Shown one piece after another: positions 52,090 through 59,676 of a DNA stretch of 64,000 bases (positions are counted from its first letter, which is position 1; each line of letters opens with the position of its first letter). Source of the DNA: Beijerinckiaceae bacterium (GTDB lineage Bacteria > Pseudomonadota > Alphaproteobacteria > Rhizobiales > Beijerinckiaceae); contig JAIETL010000009.1 in the NCBI GenBank assembly GCA_019745195.1, positions 38,750 to 102,749 on the forward strand, in the 5' to 3' direction. The notes below the pieces were generated by a model. The model did no database searches and was not told the origin of the DNA. It saw only the letters and a list, made by a program, of their open reading frames with translations. The position numbers and the translations under genes are program-made.

Positions 52090-54867
52090 ATGGTCTGGTC
52101 CACGCGTGGTTGCATTGTCGCCGCCTGCCTGATCGGCGGCCTGGCGCTCTGGCCTAATGTCGCGCCGGCGCAAAAAAAGCCCGACAACGCCACGATCTGC
52201 AAGACCCAGAAGACCGAGCAGGGCATCAGCGCCTGCACCGCCGTACTGAAGCGGGGCGGCGATCTCCGAACAAGGTCATCGGCGCTGCTCGGCCGGGCGC
52301 AGGCCTATTGGGCGCTGAACCGGCTGGCGGAGGCCGAAAAGGACTATTCCGAGACGATCAGGCTCGTGCCGAATTTCATGGCGCTCTACCGCGACCGGGG
52401 CCAGATCCGCTTCGGCCTCGGCAACATGGCCGGCGCGATGGAGGATTTCAGCGTCGCGATCGAGAAGGATCCGTTCGACGCCGACAACCACGCCAATCGC
52501 GGCTATCTCAAGATGCTGCAATATGATTTCGAGGGGGCGCGGGAGGATATCCGCAAGGGGCTGTTCTGGAAGAACGACCATCCGCGCAGCCACTACATGA
52601 TGGGGTTGCTACATTATTCGACGGGTCAGTATCGCGACGCGATCACGGCAATCGAGCGGGCGCGGAGCCTCGGCTTCAGGGGCAATGAAGGCTTCATCAC
52701 CAAGGCGCGCAGCCATTTCTATCTCAACGCATACGCCGCCGCCGAGACGGAGGCGACCGACGGCCTGACGAGTTTCCCGACCGTCTCCGACCTGACCGAG
52801 ATCAGGGCGCGGGCGCGGCTGGCGCAGAACCGATTGCCAGAGGCGCTGGCGGATGCCGACGCCGTGGTGCAGGCCGCGCCGCGTTCCGGCCGCGCCCATG
52901 CGACGCGGGCCGCGATCAGGCTCGCCATGAAGGATCTGCCGGCCGCCCGCGCCGACGCCGACAAGGCGATTGAGCTCGACCCGAACCTGTTCGACGCCGC
53001 CAAGGTCAAGGCCGAGATCCTGCTGGAGGCCGGCGACAAGGCCGGTGCGCGGGCGCTCTACGCGCAATCGGCGGCGCGCACCGACGCGAAGATGGCCCAT
53101 GACAAGAACTCGAAGGCCGTCGCGGCGGCCTGGGTGATCGAACTCGACGCACCGCCGCCGATCATCGTCGCGGAGCTTCCCGAGGCGGAGCTGAAGACGC
53201 GCTGCGAAGCCGCCAAAGACCCGCTGCGGATGCAGTCCTGCGACCGGCTGGTCGAGACGGCGGCGACGCCGGAAGCCAAGGCCGACAGGCTGATCCTGCG
53301 CTCGCGGGCGCGGACTTACGACGAGAATCTGGCCGATCTCGATCTCGCGGTGGCGGGCGCGCCAGGCTACCCGCCGGCGCTGATCGCGCGCGCCTATCGT
53401 CATCTCGGCTATTTCGGCAAGGACAGCGAGCCGATGAGCCGCGCCTTCGCCGATGCCGACAGCGCCGTGCGCCTCGCAAAGCCGGGATCGACCGATTGGC
53501 GCAACGCCCTGTTGGCGAGGGTCGCCGTGTCCCAGCGCAAGGGCGATTTCGCGGCTGCGGTCACCGATCTGACGCAGATCGTCGAGGCCGATCCAGCGAC
53601 GACCGAGCATATAGCCGCCGATCGCGCGCTCGCGCTCGTGATGGCCGGTCGGCCGGAGCAGGCGCTGGCCGACGTTGCGATCGCGGCGCGCGCGCAGGGT
53701 GCAACCGATGACTTCAGCGCCGACCTGCTCGCGCAGACGCATGCGGTCGCCCTGATCGATCTCGGCCGCCTGAAGGAGGCGCAGGCTGTCCTTGCGGCCT
53801 GGGAAGGCAAGCGGCAAAGTTCGCTTGGCGAGTCCATGCGCGAGTCGTTGAAGGGGCGTGCGCTGCTGCTGGCAGGCTCCGATCGCGCCGCCTTCGATCT
53901 GGCGGCAAAAATGGCCCTTCCTGGCAGCACCGACAATGCCGCGATCGCGGTGCGCGGCATCGCGGCGGCCCGGCTCGGGGACGCGCTGGCCGCCATCTCC
54001 GATCTGACGAGCGTCATCGACGAGGTGCTGCCCGATTCGGACATGGCGAGATATCTCGGCTTCACGCCCGGCTTCGCCGCCGAACTCTTCCTGCATCGCG
54101 GGCTGGCCCGGGCGCAGTTGCGGCAGGTGTCGTCGGCGCGGGCGGACTTCTCCGAGGCGATCAGACGCGCGCCGAACCGGGCGCGGCCCTACGCCGAGCG
54201 GGCCCGGCTCGCCTTCATGGCGGACAATCCCGCCGCGCTTGCCGATATCGCCATGGCGCTCAGGATCGAGCCGGCCGAGCCGCGCTGGCTTGCGCTGGCG
54301 GCGCGGATCAACCACGCCACCGGCGACATGGCGGCGGCGGAAAAACTCGTCGATACGGCGCTCCCGGCCGGCGCCAGCGAACCCGACCTCGTGCTGATCC
54401 GGGCCAAGGCACGGCTCGCGCAGGGCAAGTTCGGCCCAGCCGCCGAGGATGCGACCATGCGGCTGGCCAGCGCGCCCGCCGACGCCGAGGCGCATCTGGT
54501 CAGGATCGAGGCGCGGCTAGGCGCGGGTGATCTCAAGGCCGCGCTCGCCGACGCCGAGGCCGCGCGGACGGCCAATGCCGGCGATGCCCGCATCCTGTTG
54601 ATGCTCGGCGACATGAAGGCGCGCTCCGGCGATGCGCCAGGCGCGATCGGCGCGTTCGAAGAGGCGGCCGGCAAGCCCGATGCGGCGCTGACCGCCAACA
54701 AGCGCCTCGGCGACCTCTATGCCGGGCTGGCCTCCGACCAGCTTGCGCTGGGCTATTACGCCAAGGCGCTGGAGGCTCGTGGGCAGGGCCCCAACGACGA
54801 GGCGACCAGGGCCGCGGCCCGGACGGCGCGCGACGCGCTGATCCGCAAGATGGCCGCGCCGAAATAG
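52090..54867 (+). CDS. Large secreted/periplasmic TPR-repeat protein
   Basis: 925 residues with a signal peptide (1-29, ending NVAPAQ) and TPR-like helical pairs along its whole length, for example RSSALLGRAQAYWALNRLAEA, ALYRDRGQIRFGLGNMAGAM and FDADNHANRGYLKMLQYDF. Two Cys near residues 37 and 48 could form a disulfide. ATG 52090 has AAGGAGGCGGG upstream; the in-frame TTG at 52072 lacks one. It is neither an enzyme nor part of the iol operon by content. TPR proteins of this size usually act as scaffolds for envelope complexes. No partner can be named. Confidence 0.8.
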   Translation: MVWSTRGCIVAACLIGGLALWPNVAPAQKKPDNATICKTQKTEQGISACTAVLKRGGDLRTRSSALLGRAQAYWALNRLAEAEKDYSETIRLVPNFMALYRDRGQIRFGLGNMAGAMEDFSVAIEKDPFDADNHANRGYLKMLQYDFEGAREDIRKGLFWKNDHPRSHYMMGLLHYSTGQYRDAITAIERARSLGFRGNEGFITKARSHFYLNAYAAAETEATDGLTSFPTVSDLTEIRARARLAQNRLPEALADADAVVQAAPRSGRAHATRAAIRLAMKDLPAARADADKAIELDPNLFDAAKVKAEILLEAGDKAGARALYAQSAARTDAKMAHDKNSKAVAAAWVIELDAPPPIIVAELPEAELKTRCEAAKDPLRMQSCDRLVETAATPEAKADRLILRSRARTYDENLADLDLAVAGAPGYPPALIARAYRHLGYFGKDSEPMSRAFADADSAVRLAKPGSTDWRNALLARVAVSQRKGDFAAAVTDLTQIVEADPATTEHIAADRALALVMAGRPEQALADVAIAARAQGATDDFSADLLAQTHAVALIDLGRLKEAQAVLAAWEGKRQSSLGESMRESLKGRALLLAGSDRAAFDLAAKMALPGSTDNAAIAVRGIAAARLGDALAAISDLTSVIDEVLPDSDMARYLGFTPGFAAELFLHRGLARAQLRQVSSARADFSEAIRRAPNRARPYAERARLAFMADNPAALADIAMALRIEPAEPRWLALAARINHATGDMAAAEKLVDTALPAGASEPDLVLIRAKARLAQGKFGPAAEDATMRLASAPADAEAHLVRIEARLGAGDLKAALADAEAARTANAGDARILLMLGDMKARSGDAPGAIGAFEEAAGKPDAALTANKRLGDLYAGLASDQLALGYYAKALEARGQGPNDEATRAAARTARDALIRKMAAPK

Positions 54868-54875
54868 CGCGAGCG

Positions 54876-54906
54876 GGCGCAAGGGCCGGCATGTCCGGCT
54901 TGCGCC
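54876..54906 (+). terminator. Hairpin after the TPR gene
   Basis: GGCGCAAG (54876-54883) pairs with CTTGCGCC (54899-54906) around a GC-rich loop that has its own CCGG pairing. There is no U-run, so termination is only possible, not shown. Confidence 0.4.
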
Positions 54907-54995
54907 GGCCGTGACATCGCGCACGAGGTCCTGTCAGATCGCGGAGGGCGGGCGGCTTTCGCCGCCGCGCCCGGCGAACCCGGAGATGACGAGCG

Positions 54996-55391
54996 ATGTC
55001 CCGCAGCAAGCAGTTCGAAAAGGGCCTCGCGGTCCGGCGCAAGGTTCTCGGCGCGGATTACGTCGACAGCAGTCTCGCCAAGGCCGACGACTTCATGATG
55101 GGCTTTCAGGAGATCACCACCGAATGGTGCTGGGGCTACGCCTGGACCCGGCCGGGCCTCGACCACAAGACGCGCTCAATGCTGAACCTCGCAATGCTGA
55201 CGGCGCTCGGCAAGCCCAACGAGCTGAAGCTCCATGTCAAGGGCGCGCTGGGCAATGGCGTCACGGTCGACGAGATCAAGGAGATCCTGCTCCACGCCAC
55301 GGTCTATTGCGGGATTCCGGCCGGGCTCGACGCCTTCAAGGCCGCCCATGAGGTGCTCAAGGCCGAAGGCGCCGTTCCGTCCGGAACGTAA
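54996..55391 (+). CDS. Carboxymuconolactone decarboxylase family protein (PcaC-like)
   Basis: 131-residue AhpD/CMD-fold protein. The sequence LGADYVDSSLAKADDFM and KTRSMLNLAMLTALGK, with LHATVYCGIPAGLDAF near the end, resembles gamma-carboxymuconolactone decarboxylase (PcaC). The AhpD CxxC pair is absent, so peroxidase-type chemistry is unlikely. No other protocatechuate genes are nearby, so the true substrate is uncertain. ATG 54996 starts the conserved region with a plausible GATGACGAGCG ribosome region. Confidence 0.88.
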   Translation: MSRSKQFEKGLAVRRKVLGADYVDSSLAKADDFMMGFQEITTEWCWGYAWTRPGLDHKTRSMLNLAMLTALGKPNELKLHVKGALGNGVTVDEIKEILLHATVYCGIPAGLDAFKAAHEVLKAEGAVPSGT

Positions 55392-55409
55392 CGGCGCGGC
55401 AGCTCTGCC

Positions 55410-56735
55410 TCACTGGTCGCGCATGGCCTTGGCGAGCGTGTCGCGCAAGGGGCCGAGCAGATAGGTCAGCAGGGTTCGCTCGCCGGTGATGATCAGCACG
55501 TCGGCTGGCATGCCGGGCACGATCTTGGCCGTGATCTCGGCTGGCACGCCGCTCGGATCGACCACGACCTTCGTCTGGTAATAGGTCTCGCGCGTCGCGG
55601 GGTCGGTCACGGCGTCGGCCGAGACGGTCTCGACCCGGCCGAAGATCGAATCGGTCTTGCGGCTGGAGAAGGCCGGGAAGCGGATCTCGGCCTTCTGGCC
55701 GGCAGCGACGCTCTGCACGTTCAGCGGCGAGACGCGCGCCGCCAGCGTCAGCCGCTGCAGCGGCGGCACCACCTCGGCGAGCGTCGCGCCGGGCGCGACC
55801 ACCGCGCCGGCCGTCGCGACCCTGACATTGAGCACGATGCCGGTGCGCGGCGCGCGGACCTCGACGCGGGTCAGCACCTCTTCGGCGACGGAGAGTTTCT
55901 CGCGCAGATCGGAGAGCCTGCCGCGCACCTCGGTCAGCGCTTGCGTCTGTTCCTCCTGCGTGCGCTGGCGGATCTGGCGGATCTGCAGGCGCGATTCCTC
56001 GACGACCTGCGAGAGCCGCGCGATATCGCCCTCGACACCGCCGAGTTCGCCCTCGATCCGGGACGCCTCGCGCTCCAGAGCCCGGAACTTGTTGCGGGCG
56101 AAGAACCCCTTCTCGACGATCGGCCTGACCGATTCGATCTCGGCATGCAGGCTGGCGCGCTGCGACTTCAGCGCATCGAGCCGGCGCGAGCGGCCTTCCA
56201 TGTCCTTGCCGGTCTGCTCGATGCGGGCCTCCAGAATGCCGGCCTGATTGTCCAGCGAGCCCTTGCGTTCCATCAGCAGGCGCTGCTGCTCGGCCATGAT
56301 CTGAGCGAGGTCGGCGCGCGAGGCCTTCGCCATAAGCTGAGGCGGAAAGGCAATGCTGGGCGCGCCGACGCGCTCGGCCATGATCCGGGCCTCCTGCGCC
56401 AGGCCAGCGTCGAGCTGACGGCCGAGCAGCTCGGCATTGGCGCGCGCGGCGGTCGGATCGAGCCGGAACAGGATCTGCCCTTCCGCGACCTGCTGCGCTT
56501 CCCTGACCAGAATCTCGCGGATGATGCCGCCTTCGAGATGCTGCACCGGTTTGCGGTCTCCCTCCACGGCGACGCGGGCCGGGGCGATGGCGGCGGAATC
56601 GAGCGGCGCGATCGAAGCCCAGGCGCCAAAACCGCCGAAGACCAGCAGAATCGCGGCATAGGCGAGCCAGGCGAAGCGGCGGTGGTCGTGCGAGGCTTCG
56701 TCTTCGGGCGTGGTGCAGGGATCGGTGGCGGTCAT
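55410..56735 (-). CDS. Type I secretion membrane-fusion protein (HlyD family)
   Basis: 441-residue periplasmic adaptor with one N-terminal transmembrane helix (about 22-44). A biotinyl-lipoyl half-motif follows (GDRKPVQHLEGGIIREILV). A long coiled-coil region (about 140-300, rich in Glu/Arg/Leu) and the second lipoyl half with a beta-barrel (VRAPRTGIVLNV, GMPADVLIITGERTLLTYLLGPL) complete it. It links an ABC exporter to a TolC-like channel. It is downstream of the repeat protein on the same strand and divergent from the ABC exporter gene. No TolC-type gene is in the window. Confidence 0.93.
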   Translation of the reverse strand: MTATDPCTTPEDEASHDHRRFAWLAYAAILLVFGGFGAWASIAPLDSAAIAPARVAVEGDRKPVQHLEGGIIREILVREAQQVAEGQILFRLDPTAARANAELLGRQLDAGLAQEARIMAERVGAPSIAFPPQLMAKASRADLAQIMAEQQRLLMERKGSLDNQAGILEARIEQTGKDMEGRSRRLDALKSQRASLHAEIESVRPIVEKGFFARNKFRALEREASRIEGELGGVEGDIARLSQVVEESRLQIRQIRQRTQEEQTQALTEVRGRLSDLREKLSVAEEVLTRVEVRAPRTGIVLNVRVATAGAVVAPGATLAEVVPPLQRLTLAARVSPLNVQSVAAGQKAEIRFPAFSSRKTDSIFGRVETVSADAVTDPATRETYYQTKVVVDPSGVPAEITAKIVPGMPADVLIITGERTLLTYLLGPLRDTLAKAMRDQ

Positions 56736-56798
56736 GGCGGTGCTCCCGGTCGCTTCCAGGTGGATGTCGGTCCGGCGGATACTGCTCCGTGACGCGAT

Positions 56799-56830
56799 GC
56801 TCCGGCTGTCACGCGGGTGACAGCCGGAGC
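56799..56830 (-). terminator. Strong 14-bp hairpin between repeat-protein and HlyD genes
   Basis: GCTCCGGCTGTCAC (56799-56812) pairs perfectly with GTGACAGCCGGAGC (56817-56830) around GCGG. It lies just after the stop of the repeat protein and before the adaptor gene. There is no U-run. It probably attenuates or stabilises the upstream message, so that substrate exceeds exporter. Confidence 0.65.
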
Positions 56831-56853
56831 GCTTCGTGGCCGTTCGGCCAGGT

Positions 56854-59436
56854 TCAGCCGAACAGGTTGAACGAGGGCGGCTGCTTGTCGTCGCCGAAAT
56901 CGGCGTCGAAATCGGGCTTCAGGGCAGGCAGGTCCTTGGCAAAGGCAGGCGCCTTCTCCACGACCGGGCGGCCGCCGAACCTGTCGAAGGCCTGGTCGTC
57001 GAACTCGTCCTTGCCGGGCTTGAGGTTCGACAGTTCGTCGAAGACCCCCTTCAGCAGATCAGCCTTCGGCTCGAAGCCCTGCGTCTCGACCCCGCTCTCC
57101 TTCTCGGCGCGGAGATCGGAGAGCTTGTCGACGCCCTGATCCTTTCCGAGGCGCGCGGCCTTGTCGCCCGCCTCGTCGCCCTTGCCCTTGACTGCGTCGA
57201 CCGCATCCTTGGCCTCGTCGAAGAAACTGGAGAAGAAGCGGTCGCCCTTCTCGCTTTTCTCCGCCGAGAGCGCCTGTTCACCCTTCGACGTGCCGGTGCT
57301 GACGACATCGAGCGCGTCGTCGGCCTTGGATTTGTCCTCGAAGCCCTCCTTGAAGGCGTCGAGAATCCGCGAACCGGAACGGGCCACTTCCTCGCTGGCG
57401 GCAGCCACGCCGCCGGCGACGCCAGACGCCAGGTCGGCGATGGCGGCCGTGGCCTGCCCGACATCCTCCTTCGTCTCCGCGAAGGCCTGCTCGCCGAACT
57501 GGATCGTGTTGCTCGACCCGTCGGCAATCGCCTCGCCCGCCTGCTCGGCCTTCTCGCCGATAAGGCGCACCGAGCCGTCGGCGAAATCCGTGATCGCAGC
57601 ACCGGCCTCGGCCGCCTTCTCCTCGGCGAAGGCGATGGTGTTGCTCGTGCCGTCGGAAATCGCCTCTCCGACAGTCTTTGCCGTCTCGGTGACCAGGCTC
57701 GCCGCGGCGCGGGCTTCGTCGCCGAACTCCTCCTCGACGATCGCGGCGGTTTCGCCAAAACCATCGACGATGATGTCGCCGACGCGCCCGGCGGTGCGGC
57801 CGGCCTCGTCCGCGACGGCCGCGACCCCGCCCGCAACCGCTCCGGCGACCTCCGCTCCGGTCGAAGCCGCATTGCCGACGCCCTCGACGACCGCTTCGAC
57901 GATCTTCCCGCCCGTGTCGAGCGCGTTGCCGAGATTGTCGCCGATGCCCTCGATGGTGTTGTCGGCGATGTCGCCGGCCGTCTCCAGCAGCGCCTTGCCG
58001 GCCTCCTTCGCGCCGTCGAGCCCATCGTTCAGATTCTTGCCGCCGGTCTCCAGCACGTTCCGGCCGGCGTCGAGCAGGCCTTCGACGACAGCGCCTGCAA
58101 CCTTGCCGGCCGTCTCGGCAGCATTGCCGAGATTCTTTCCGACGCCGTCGATGACGTTGTTGGCGATATCCGTCGCCGTCTCCAGCGCCGCACCGCCGAT
58201 CGCCTTCGCGCCGTCGAGACCGTCGTTGAGGTTCTTTTCGGCGGTTTCGAGCACGTTCTTGCCGATGGCGGCGACGCCTTCGCCGACCGCCTTGCCCGTC
58301 TCGACGGCCGCATCGAGGTTTTTGGAAATGCCCTCGATGGTGTTGCTGGCGATGTCGCCGGCGGTCTCCAGCGCCGCCTTGCCGGCCTCCTTCGCGCCGT
58401 CCAGACCATCGTTCAGGTTTTTGCCGGCGGTCTCCAGCGCGTTCCTGCCGGCGTCGAGCAGGCCTTCGGCAACCGCGCCGGCGACCTTGCCGGCCGTCTC
58501 GGCGGCATTGCCGAGGTTCTTGGCCGCGCCGTCGATGGTGTTCGTCGCGATGTCACCCGCCGTCTCGAGCGCCGCCTTGCCGGCCTCCTTCGCGCCGTCG
58601 AGACCGTCGTTCAGGTTTTTTCCGATGGTTTCGAGCGTGTTCCTGCCGGCGTCGAGCGCGCCATCGACGCCCGCGCCCACGACCTTGCCGGCCGTCTCGG
58701 CGGCGTTGCCGAGGTTCTTGGCCGCGCCGTCCAGGATTTTCCCCCCGGCGTCGCCTAGGGCTTCGCCGGCCGCGCCGGCCGCCTTGCCGACGCCCTCGCC
58801 GAGTTCCTTGGCCGCGGCGACGCCGGTCTCGACCAGCTTGCCGCCGACGCGGCCGATGCCGCCGGCGACCTCGCCGGCCTTTTCACCGGCCTCGGAAAGG
58901 CCCTTGCCGACCTGTTCGACCGCGTCCTTGCCGGCCTCAACGATCGCGCCGCCGACCTTGCCGACCTCGTTGAGCGCGCCTCCGACAGCCTCCGCTGCCT
59001 GCTCGCCGCCCTTCTTGGCCGCGTCCGCGACGCCGCCGACGGCCTTGCCGGCGCCGATGATCGCGCCGCCCACCGCACCGACCGCAGCCGTGCCGGCGGC
59101 TTCCAGACCGGCCGCCCCGGCGCGCGCCGCGCCCTCGATCGACTGACCGGGATTGTCGACGAAACTCTGAGCGCCACGCCCGATCGCCTGGACGCCGCCG
59201 CTGAGGGCCTCGCCGGCCGTCCTCGCCACGTCCTGGGCGCTCTCGAAGGCGCCCGCCAAAGCGCGGCCGGCGCTGCTCTGGGGCGCCTCGCCGGAGCCGG
59301 TGACGGCATTATAGACGTCCTCGGCGGTATCGGTGACCTCCTCGACGACGTCCTCCACGATCTCCTGACCGGTCTCGACCACGTCCTCCGCGGTATCGAC
59401 CGCGGCGTTGAAAAAATCGACGAACGGATTGCCCAT
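56854..59436 (-). CDS. Low-complexity Ala/Gly/Lys/Glu-rich helical repeat protein, candidate type I secretion substrate
   Basis: 860 residues with no signal peptide and no Cys. Four tandem repeats of 62-66 residues (238-497), each holding GKNLNDGLDGAK and LETA-D-A-N, are followed by two ~44-residue repeats around 593-680 with SDGTSNTI/ADGSSNTI. Composition and amphipathic helix pattern resemble LEA-type (dehydration-protective) proteins. The C-terminus is acidic with a hydrophobic end (DADFGDD...PPSFNLFG), compatible with a type I secretion signal, and no RTX nonapeptides are seen. It sits between the HlyD adaptor and the ABC exporter genes. ATG 59436 has GGAG 6 bases upstream; a second ATG is at 59448. 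Neither function nor export has been shown. Confidence 0.85.
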   Translation of the reverse strand: MGNPFVDFFNAAVDTAEDVVETGQEIVEDVVEEVTDTAEDVYNAVTGSGEAPQSSAGRALAGAFESAQDVARTAGEALSGGVQAIGRGAQSFVDNPGQSIEGAARAGAAGLEAAGTAAVGAVGGAIIGAGKAVGGVADAAKKGGEQAAEAVGGALNEVGKVGGAIVEAGKDAVEQVGKGLSEAGEKAGEVAGGIGRVGGKLVETGVAAAKELGEGVGKAAGAAGEALGDAGGKILDGAAKNLGNAAETAGKVVGAGVDGALDAGRNTLETIGKNLNDGLDGAKEAGKAALETAGDIATNTIDGAAKNLGNAAETAGKVAGAVAEGLLDAGRNALETAGKNLNDGLDGAKEAGKAALETAGDIASNTIEGISKNLDAAVETGKAVGEGVAAIGKNVLETAEKNLNDGLDGAKAIGGAALETATDIANNVIDGVGKNLGNAAETAGKVAGAVVEGLLDAGRNVLETGGKNLNDGLDGAKEAGKALLETAGDIADNTIEGIGDNLGNALDTGGKIVEAVVEGVGNAASTGAEVAGAVAGGVAAVADEAGRTAGRVGDIIVDGFGETAAIVEEEFGDEARAAASLVTETAKTVGEAISDGTSNTIAFAEEKAAEAGAAITDFADGSVRLIGEKAEQAGEAIADGSSNTIQFGEQAFAETKEDVGQATAAIADLASGVAGGVAAASEEVARSGSRILDAFKEGFEDKSKADDALDVVSTGTSKGEQALSAEKSEKGDRFFSSFFDEAKDAVDAVKGKGDEAGDKAARLGKDQGVDKLSDLRAEKESGVETQGFEPKADLLKGVFDELSNLKPGKDEFDDQAFDRFGGRPVVEKAPAFAKDLPALKPDFDADFGDDKQPPSFNLFG
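57946..58725 (-). repeat. Four tandem ~198-bp coding repeats
   Basis: DNA encoding residues 238-497 of the low-complexity protein. Units 1, 2 and 4 are 66 codons and unit 3 is 62 codons. They are also similar at DNA level (GCCGGCCTCCTTCGCGCC recurs), so unequal recombination could change copy number. A partial fifth unit follows (IGDNLGNALDTGGK). Confidence 0.9.
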
Positions 59437-59558
59437 GACATGCTCCATCTGGTCCGTGCGGCCGCAGGGTGCGGGTCGCTTGTGATCGGGTCGCATCGCC
59501 TCGGCGGATCTGCCGGGTCCCGCGACGCCCTCACCATGACGGGGAGCGAATGCCTGCC

Positions 59559-59578
59559 GCTGTTCCTCATGGAACAGC
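59559..59578. promoter_or_regulatory. Perfect 8+8 dyad in the divergent promoter of the secretion locus
   Basis: GCTGTTCC-TCAT-GGAACAGC lies in the 240-base spacer between the repeat-protein gene and the ABC exporter gene. It is a candidate operator for coordinated control of both directions. No regulator gene is adjacent, and the binding protein is unknown. Confidence 0.4.
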
Positions 59579-59676
59579 CGTGATTTCCACCTCGCGCGAC
59601 AGTCGTGGTAGTCGGCGGCAGCGGCCGCTGGCGACGGGACGTCACTTTCTGACGCAGAGGAAGGCCGGAGCTGATC

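Noticed and set aside
57946..58725. Possible CRISPR array because of regular repetition.
   Set aside because: Units are ~198 bp, coding and in frame, without short identical repeats separated by unique spacers, and no cas genes are near.
56836..58758. Plus-strand open frame with apparent repeats opposite the low-complexity protein.
   Set aside because: Its repeats are only the mirror of the minus-strand coding repeats. The minus frame has a ribosome site, sensible composition and an operon-like context.
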